From: Tenodera sinensis
Lineage: Eukaryota; Arthropoda; Insecta; Mantodea; Mantidae
Assembly (NCBI GenBank): GCA_030765045.1
Contig: CM060974.1
Span: 48,278,839-48,342,838 of the forward strand
Direction: 5' to 3'
Length of the DNA stretch: 64,000 nt
A program made the translations under genes and the position numbers. Of this stretch, positions 58,135 to 64,000 are shown in pieces (the first letter of the stretch is position 1; every line of letters starts with the position of its first letter). The notes beneath the pieces are model-generated. The model was given only the letters and a program-made list of their open reading frames with translations, did no database searches and had not been told where the DNA came from.

Positions 58135-58437
58135 TTATTGCTGTGAATTAGAAGTATTAGAAACAGTGATATGTTCATAATATGGATACCAGTACTGGTC
58201 GACACACATGTAAAGCCATACAGCCAGCTTCTCGTACAACTTGACGCCGTCCACAATTGGCAGATGCACAAGGGTAGTCACGTCCCACCATATATCAGGC
58301 AGCCACTTTAGACAGGCACCATTTATCAACTCGTTAGTAGTCAGTACCTCTCTGAGGATGCTCATCGGAATGGTGTGCAAAATGCAAGATGTTGATGCAT
58401 CAACTGGACCATGGCCAAGAAGCCCGAAAACATTTTA
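58135..58437 (-). other. Unidentified open frame, about 100 codons, Trp-rich
   Basis: Open from the SINE boundary at 58437 to TAA at 58135. The sequence includes GLLGHGPVDASTSCILHTIP, LTTNELINGACLKWLPDIWW, DVTTLVHLPIVDGVKLYEKL and VDQYWYPYYEH. The composition (several Trp, balanced hydrophobics, no low complexity) looks like real protein, and it is cut by a SINE at its N-terminal side. I do not recognise the family. It could be a host exon or an element fragment. Confidence 0.4.
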
Positions 58438-58440
58438 GTG

Positions 58441-58640
58441 AATAAGTTGGCGCGTGGCTGAGTGGTTGGACTGCTCGCCCACAACCTAGGTGGCCCAGAT
58501 TCGATCCCAGGAAGCTGCATGTGGAACTTGTGGTGGATGAAGTGGTGTCTGGGCAGGTTTTCTCCAGGTTCTCCGATTTCCCCCAACACATATTCCACCA
58601 ACTGCTGCATAATCACCTTTCCATTCATTTGGGATAAAAT
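58441..58640 (+). mobile_element. SINE family 4 (tRNA-derived)
   Basis: Head GTTGGCGCGTGGCTGAGTGG with A box GTGGCTGAGTGGTTGGAC and B box GATTCGATCCC, then AACTTGTGGTGGATGAAGTG, GTTTTCTCCAGGTTCTCCG. Sits at the 3' end of the Penelope-like element. Confidence 0.85.
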
Positions 58641-58641
58641 A

Positions 58642-61140
58642 TCTTTTGGGCTTGTGGGCTGTGGTCGACGTGTAGGAATTGCTCCTGACATTTTGCTCAA
58701 GTCTGCGTTAAGCACCTTCAGAGGACCCAACAATGAGTGAAGGACAGAGTCAGTCTCCTTTATATATGCGTGTACCATCCCTCGTCATTGATTGGCTGTT
58801 GGATATCCAATCCCAGTGCTCCCAGTTCTGTCGTGTTTTCCCTTATCGTTCATTGCTGTGGGCCGATTTCTGATTTGTAGTTCTTCTAGTGCCTGTATCC
58901 ATGTTTTGTGTAGCCTACTCCCCTCTTTTTTGTGGTTGAAATTTGCCTTGTGTTTATAAATCTCTATCGCCTCGCGATATAATCTAACATGAAATTTCTC
59001 TGAGGAACTGATGTGCTCTATGTCTCTTAGTAGTATGTCATGGCCGTTTTAAAGGGCGTGCTCTGCTACTACCAATTTTTCTGTGCACCCCAACGTGCAA
59101 TGGTGTTCGTGTTCTTTTAATCTTATTTTTATGCTGCGCTTGATTGTGTCTATGTAGACTTGGCTGCAGCTACACTGTATCCTATAAACACCTGCCGAAC
59201 TGAGGGGTGACTATTTACCCTTTGCAGAAGATAAGAATTCTTTTATCCTTTGGGTAGGTTGGTAAACTGTTTTGACGTCATATTTGGCTAACAGTTTCCT
59301 TATGCTTTCTATAATTCTGCTTAAATAAGGTAGGATAGCCCGGGAAGGAGCACTGTCCTTTTGTTCTTCTTGCCCCTCCTGGAGGATTGTATGTTGAATT
59401 TCTTTCTCACTGTACCCGTTAGTGTGCAGGGTCTTATTAAGTTGTTGTATTTGTTGTTTTAATAGTTGCAGTTCATAGATTCTAATGGCTGGTTTACTGT
59501 CTTGATTATTACAACTTTTTGTCTTGGATGATTTGAGGACTTCTTTAGATATCGTTCTGTGTGTGTTGGTTTTCAGTACATGCTGAATTCTAACCTTATA
59601 TTCTCTTTTCTGGTGACCATCACATCCAGGAAAGGTAGCCCTCCATCCCTCTTCATTTCTATAGTGAACTTTATGTTGTTATTTATGTTGTTCAGGTGCT
59701 CTAGAAAGTCCCTTAGCTTATCTGGTCCGTGTGCCCCAATTACAAATACATCGTCCACTTATCTCCACCACACTTGTGGCTTGTAGGTTGCTGATTGCAA
59801 GGCCAGGTTTTTTAATTTTTCCATATAGAAGTTGGCCACTGTGGGGCTGAGAGGACTACCCATGGCTATGTCATCTATTTTTTGGTAATAACGTCCTTTC
59901 CATTGGAAGTAACTTGCGGCAAGACAGTGTCCGAATAAATCTGTTATGTCTGCAGGGAAAATATCTGCTATATGTCGTAATGTGTCATCTAATGGAACTT
60001 TGGTGAATAGTGACTCCACGCTGAAATTTATCATGCGGTCCTCTGGTGACAGTTGCACCTTTCTCAGTTTGTTCACAAGTTGTGCTGAATGCTTTATATA
60101 TGTATTGGTGCTGCCTATGTGGGGTTGTAATGTTTGTGACAAGTGTTTTGCCAGATCATATGTTAGTGCTCAAATTGTGCTCATGATTGGTTGTAGTGGG
60201 TTACCTTCCTTGTGTATTTTCGGTAAACCATACAGTCTTGGTGGAACTGCCTCAGTCCTGATGATATTCTTGATGGTGTCCCGCGATAATGAGGATGTCT
60301 TAGTCGGTTTTTAGACCTCAATATAGATGAGGTGGGATCTTTTGCCAAAGCTTTGTATGTACTTGGCACCAGTAGATCAACTGCTTTCCTCTTGCATTCT
60401 GTGGCGTTCATAACTGCTGTAGCATTGCCTTTGTCTGCGTTAAGATCGATTATGGACGTGTCCCTATTTAGAGTTGTGAATGCCTTAAGTTCATCCCTTG
60501 TGAGATTTGATCTGGGTGATCTAGCCTGGCATAGCATACGTGCAACTTCTGTCTGTATAAGTTCTGCTTGGTTGGATGGCAAATACCCTATAGCAGATTC
60601 CATGTCAGTGATTATGTTTTCTATTAGTACTATTCTGGGTGTTATTGCATAATTACCTCCCTTGACCAGAAGTGATGTCTCTGCAGCAGTTAGGGGTCTG
60701 TCAGTGAGACTGACCACTGTGCGTTCTATTTTCTGCTTTTCCTCTGTAGACGTTTTTTGACTGAGCTATTCAAACTTCTTCTTGTCTCTTCGTAGTGGAT
60801 TCAAAGATGTTGTAGGACGTATGGTAGGTTATGGCATCTACTTTATTCCAATTGGCATAACAGAGCTTTTTCCTTAGGAATAAGTGTTGCTGATATGACT
60901 TTTCTGTCTTTGACAGCTCCTTGAGATTTCCTCAGATTCTTTCCCATAGTAAGGCTGTCTCTGTACAGTTGTAGATGCAGTTGGATTTTGCTGTCTGAAA
61001 ATTCTTCATCTTAACACAATTACAAATTGCTCCTGTGTCACAGAGCTGTTTTAGGAAAGTCTGCATGGCCAGTAATTTGTACTTCTTCTTCTGAAGCTTC
61101 TCCAGTCCCTTTATCTCTAAACCAGTTTCCTTCCCATAGA
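58642..61140 (-). pseudogene. Penelope-like retroelement with GIY-YIG region
   Basis: Minus strand. The N-terminal region (61140-60720) is frameshifted. 60717-60181 contains NLTRDELKAFTTLNRD and IDLNADKGNATAVMN. RT core at 60142-59759 shows NFSVESLFTKVPLDDTLRHI and IAMGSPLSPTVANFYMEKL, then VWWR, stop, VDDVFVIGAHG: the catalytic Tyr codon is TAA. 59758-59573 continues NINNNIKFTIEMKRDGGLPF. After a frameshift the C-terminal part (about 59215-58860) has GVYRIQCSCSQVYID, RLKEHEHHC, VAEHAL and LYREAIEIYKHK, the GIY-YIG endonuclease pattern of these elements, with the second motif Y-I-G changed to Y-I-D. The 3' UTR has CCAATCA, TATATAAAGG and a CTGA-hairpin motif at 58690-58722. Dead copy. Confidence 0.9.
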
Positions 61141-61699
61141 GGTGTCTTACATATGTGAAAGCCTAAGCAAATACTATTTCCACTCATTGATTTCACCTGT
61201 ATTTCATATCATCCTCTTCCTCATTATCATACCTGGTGCTTGGCTGACCACTTGCTTCCAAGTCTTCACTCTGTTCAGTCCATTGGTTTCTCTGCTCCCT
61301 GACAGGCATCTGATCTTAGGCACTGGCTTGTAAGTCTTACATATGGGGAGAGTTATCAGATAAAGAAAAGTAAATGTTCATAATAATTTGTAACAAAGAT
61401 ATTTTGTTTCAAATTCCAACTCATCTTTATAGTGTGACATTACTTTGAGCTTCGATGTGCAAGCAACCCAAACTGAATACTCTTTGGATGATGTCACATT
61501 GCTAAGGAGGCAGAGAGAGTAACTTTGATAGATAGTAAACCTTTAGAGTAGCAAAACTGGTTGTAAATATAATAATGATAAGTTTATTAAGTGAACTCAT
61601 ACTAATTGACAAACTAAACAAAATAAAGCAATTGAAAGGGAATATAGTTACAAATGGTGACAGAAGGGGGATAAAAGCAACAAAGTGGGAGAAATTATG
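61141..61699. other. No gene seen
   Basis: AT-rich, no recognised feature. Confidence 0.45.
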
Positions 61700-62340
61700 A
61701 AGTGAATGCTAGCCAAGATGGCAGGAATGGAGACAAAAATGGAATCTGGATTGTCAAATATAAAAAACGAGATGGTCGAGGTGAAGATAGAGCTGTCAGC
61801 CATGATTCACATGCAACTGGTTAGCTTGGACGAAATCACAAGACTGGCCAATTCGTTAATGGCCCAGAGGATATCGGGAAATGTGTTAGCACGGTGAAAG
61901 ATAGTGAACAGCAGCACAATATAAACAAATGTCCGAGTGAAAAGCAGTGAAAACCCTAAGAGTTTAAAGGTTGAGAAGCCAGGACACAACACAACATCCG
62001 CACACATCAAGAGGGCACATTGACCCTTGAAATCTTCCACAGATAGTTCGTCGCCATCACCGCCCACAACCAATTATCCACGGAAGAGGAAGCTGCATGG
62101 CAGATAGCTAGTCTCCAGGGATGAGCAACAGGAGTATTGAACATGATTCCAGCGTAGGCGGCATCCTTAAACATCTGGCAAACTCTTGAAACCTGGTTCA
62201 GAAAACACTGTCTGGCTGCAGCCTAATCACAGCTAGTTCAAGTAAAGGCTGCAAGAGTCGATGGAGATGCTGCAGGAGTTTGCCCTGAATAATGAGCAAT
62301 GTGTGCTCATGAGTGAATAAGGCTCTAGTGAACCTCCCGG
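61700..62340 (+). pseudogene. Gypsy-type LTR retrotransposon gag remnant
   Basis: The first part reads as a coiled-coil leader (MAGMETKMESGLSNIKNEMV). After shifts it continues with ITAHNQLSTEEEAAWQIASL, TLETWFRKH and LQEFALNNEQCVL, matching the usual gag pattern F-x-x-I-A-x-H-N ... E-K-A-x-x-L-x-x-x-L-x-G ... E-S-L-Q-E-F-A. Several stops and frameshifts. No protease, RT or LTR is seen nearby, so this is an isolated fragment. Confidence 0.65.
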
Positions 62341-64000
62341 CCAGATAGGTTATTTAGTACATCAACATGGTGCACAACAACAAGAAATCTCAATACCCAA
62401 TATATAAGACTACCCATAATTGCTAATGACAACGCTGACTATGGAGGGGGTCAAAGTAACAACTGTACTCACCAGGAAGGTCCAGAGTATTTGGCTTCTG
62501 TGGGATGAAGGAATAGCCCCAGGACATTGACAATCTTCCAGAGATGTGTAATGAGAGTGTGATTGGCCAGGGCATACTGTGAGGGATTCTGCTCATCTGG
62601 TTGACAAACTGATGCAAAAAGAATGAAAACAGGTGTGAAGAGGGGCACACTGGAGCTGTCATCGTTGACCCCTAGTGATACTGCATGCTTTGTGCAAGAT
62701 AATTTGGATGTTAACATCATCACAGAAGGATGGGAACTGCACCGTGGGGCCTTGGAACAATTATGAAAAGGGCTAAGGAATTTATAGGAAAGGACCCTGC
62801 TGTTGGAGGTAACAGGCAGAACCAATTCTGGCAAAGGTTTGCCCCTTCTCTTTCTTTATCAAGTACACCACCAAACGTCTGACCAATTGCATTTAAATAG
62901 TAAAGCATTACAAATGATCACCCTTGGCAAAGTAATGAAAGATGCATTAGGCTAAATAACTTGAGTGCGGTGTCTTGATTGTTAAATGATATATAAATCA
63001 GAACAAAATGCAACAATCCCGCTTCAGGCATCAAACATTACAAGTTACAAAAGTTCTCCAATTCAATTTAACATTTACATTAGTATTTGTAAATTGAAAC
63101 AGAAAGTGAAAGCTTGATAACATGGCTCAGTAATCCACATAATGTCTCCTTTAAACAACATGAATGGCAAAATATACAAACTGAATTACAGGTTTACCCC
63201 ATACAACTTCAAGCAAATTGAGAAGTTTGGCACGTGTTTGAGTCCACTTGGAAACTCTGGTTACTGGCGTACAAATATTAGAAATTCCCGAGAATTATTT
63301 CCCAAAATAAATAACATATTCCGCACTGGAAGCACAACCCAGGCAAGTTCATAGTCAAAAAGGCCATTTTACAAAGTACAATCCCGAGCTTTAAGCCCAA
63401 ACAATTACTACATTATTTATCACCACACAGCAGGGAGAGAGAGGATCACTTCTGAGCTTGTCTAGTCAGGCCAGCAGCCAAGAAAATCAACTGGCTAAGG
63501 TGCAATCCCATGGCAAAATTGGGAGTCACGAAACAAATGAAATGCAAAAACCTGAACAAAAAAAGTGCAATCAGCACAGAAAATGGGAGGCAGTAAAAAA
63601 AAAAAAATAATAAAAAAAAATAAAAGAAATAAAAATAATATCTGCCAGCTATGTCCAGATACCTAATTTCTTATATCTCGACGTAGTGTGTAGATATTTT
63701 GATTTACTGAAACTTATTGAATACAATTTGTTCACAATAGAATATGCAGAAGTTACTAACCTAAATTAAATTAAATAACAATAATGAAAATTAGTGATAA
63801 TTTCAAGTTCAGATCTCAGGGTATTCATGCAATTTTATTGTTCCCTAGCCGCTGCTATTCATCTCTGGTAGGCGGTCCAAGTCTCATCAGGTTGTCGTTT
63901 TGGCCTCACTCTTCTCCTTTCTGCCTACACTTGTCGCCCAGTGATCCAATGAAATCTTCTGTTCTATATAATTTTTCTTGATATAACAGGTTCAGGAGTT
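62341..64000. other. No gene recognised
   Basis: Overlapping minus-strand frames of 79-121 codons at 62423-62834 have no recognisable domain. A-rich tract at 63595-63630. No coding call made. Confidence 0.4.

Noticed and set aside
62473..62497. Possible 25-bp upstream exon of the zinc-finger gene
   Set aside because: Acceptor- and donor-like signals flank it, but it is very short and has no independent support.

Overview
This is a transposon-rich piece of an insect nuclear genome. It carries two neighbouring resilin-like cuticle-protein genes with the classic insect structure (a three-codon first exon, then a split signal peptide), an insect-type C2H2 zinc-finger gene, many non-LTR retrotransposons, several tRNA-derived SINE families, a Penelope-like element and very long ATT, AAAT and GT/GAGT microsatellites. 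A large-genome hemimetabolous insect such as a cockroach, termite or orthopteroid would fit, but that is inference from style, not identification. All genes are eukaryotic with GT-AG introns. No bacterial-type operon, CRISPR array or clearly functional tRNA gene is seen.

Layout. 0.9-2.7 kb: Jockey-type RT remnant, a segment with a hammerhead-ribozyme-like motif, and a (ATT)n array. 3.0-9.1 kb: GT/GAGT microsatellites and copies of an unclassified repeat ('element X', ending in ACTTFCTCTACT-type inverted boxes, exact box given in the entries), mostly inside intron 1 of cuticle gene 1. 4.9-11.1 kb: cuticle gene 1, intact (predicted 341 residues). 11.4-12.1 kb: a 700-bp DNA element, absent from the paralogous site. 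12.4-15.6 kb: a mariner-like DNA transposon containing a Jockey LINE and a SINE. 16-21 kb: SINEs, a perfect 49-bp palindrome, transposase-like and THAP-like remnants, ATT arrays and an element X copy. 22.0-29.2 kb: cuticle gene 2, a tandem paralogue with two nonsense codons. 30.4-36.5 kb: a full-length I-type LINE with a 14-bp target-site duplication and an intact ORF2. 36.7-39.5 kb: a second, decayed I-type LINE on the minus strand. 39.5-40.9 kb: a 1.4-kb (AAAT)n array. 40.9-46.2 kb: a decayed sister copy of the full-length LINE. 47.6-57.9 kb: the last two recognisable exons of a zinc-finger gene (minus strand), with a LOA-like LINE and several SINEs in the 9.1-kb intron. 58.1-61.1 kb: a Penelope-like element with a GIY-YIG region. 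61.7-62.3 kb: an LTR-retrotransposon gag remnant. The remainder has no recognisable gene.

How the parts relate. The two cuticle genes arose from a segmental tandem duplication (about 4.75-12.3 kb and 21.85-29.6 kb) covering promoter, three exons, polyadenylation signal and downstream flank. Later insertions explain most differences between the copies, and comparing the paralogues dates several insertions directly. I found no convincing new multi-gene system. The most unusual material is structural: hammerhead-like motifs, the palindrome/tRNA-SINE foldback loci, the microsatellite-carrying element X, and paralogue-verified insertions.
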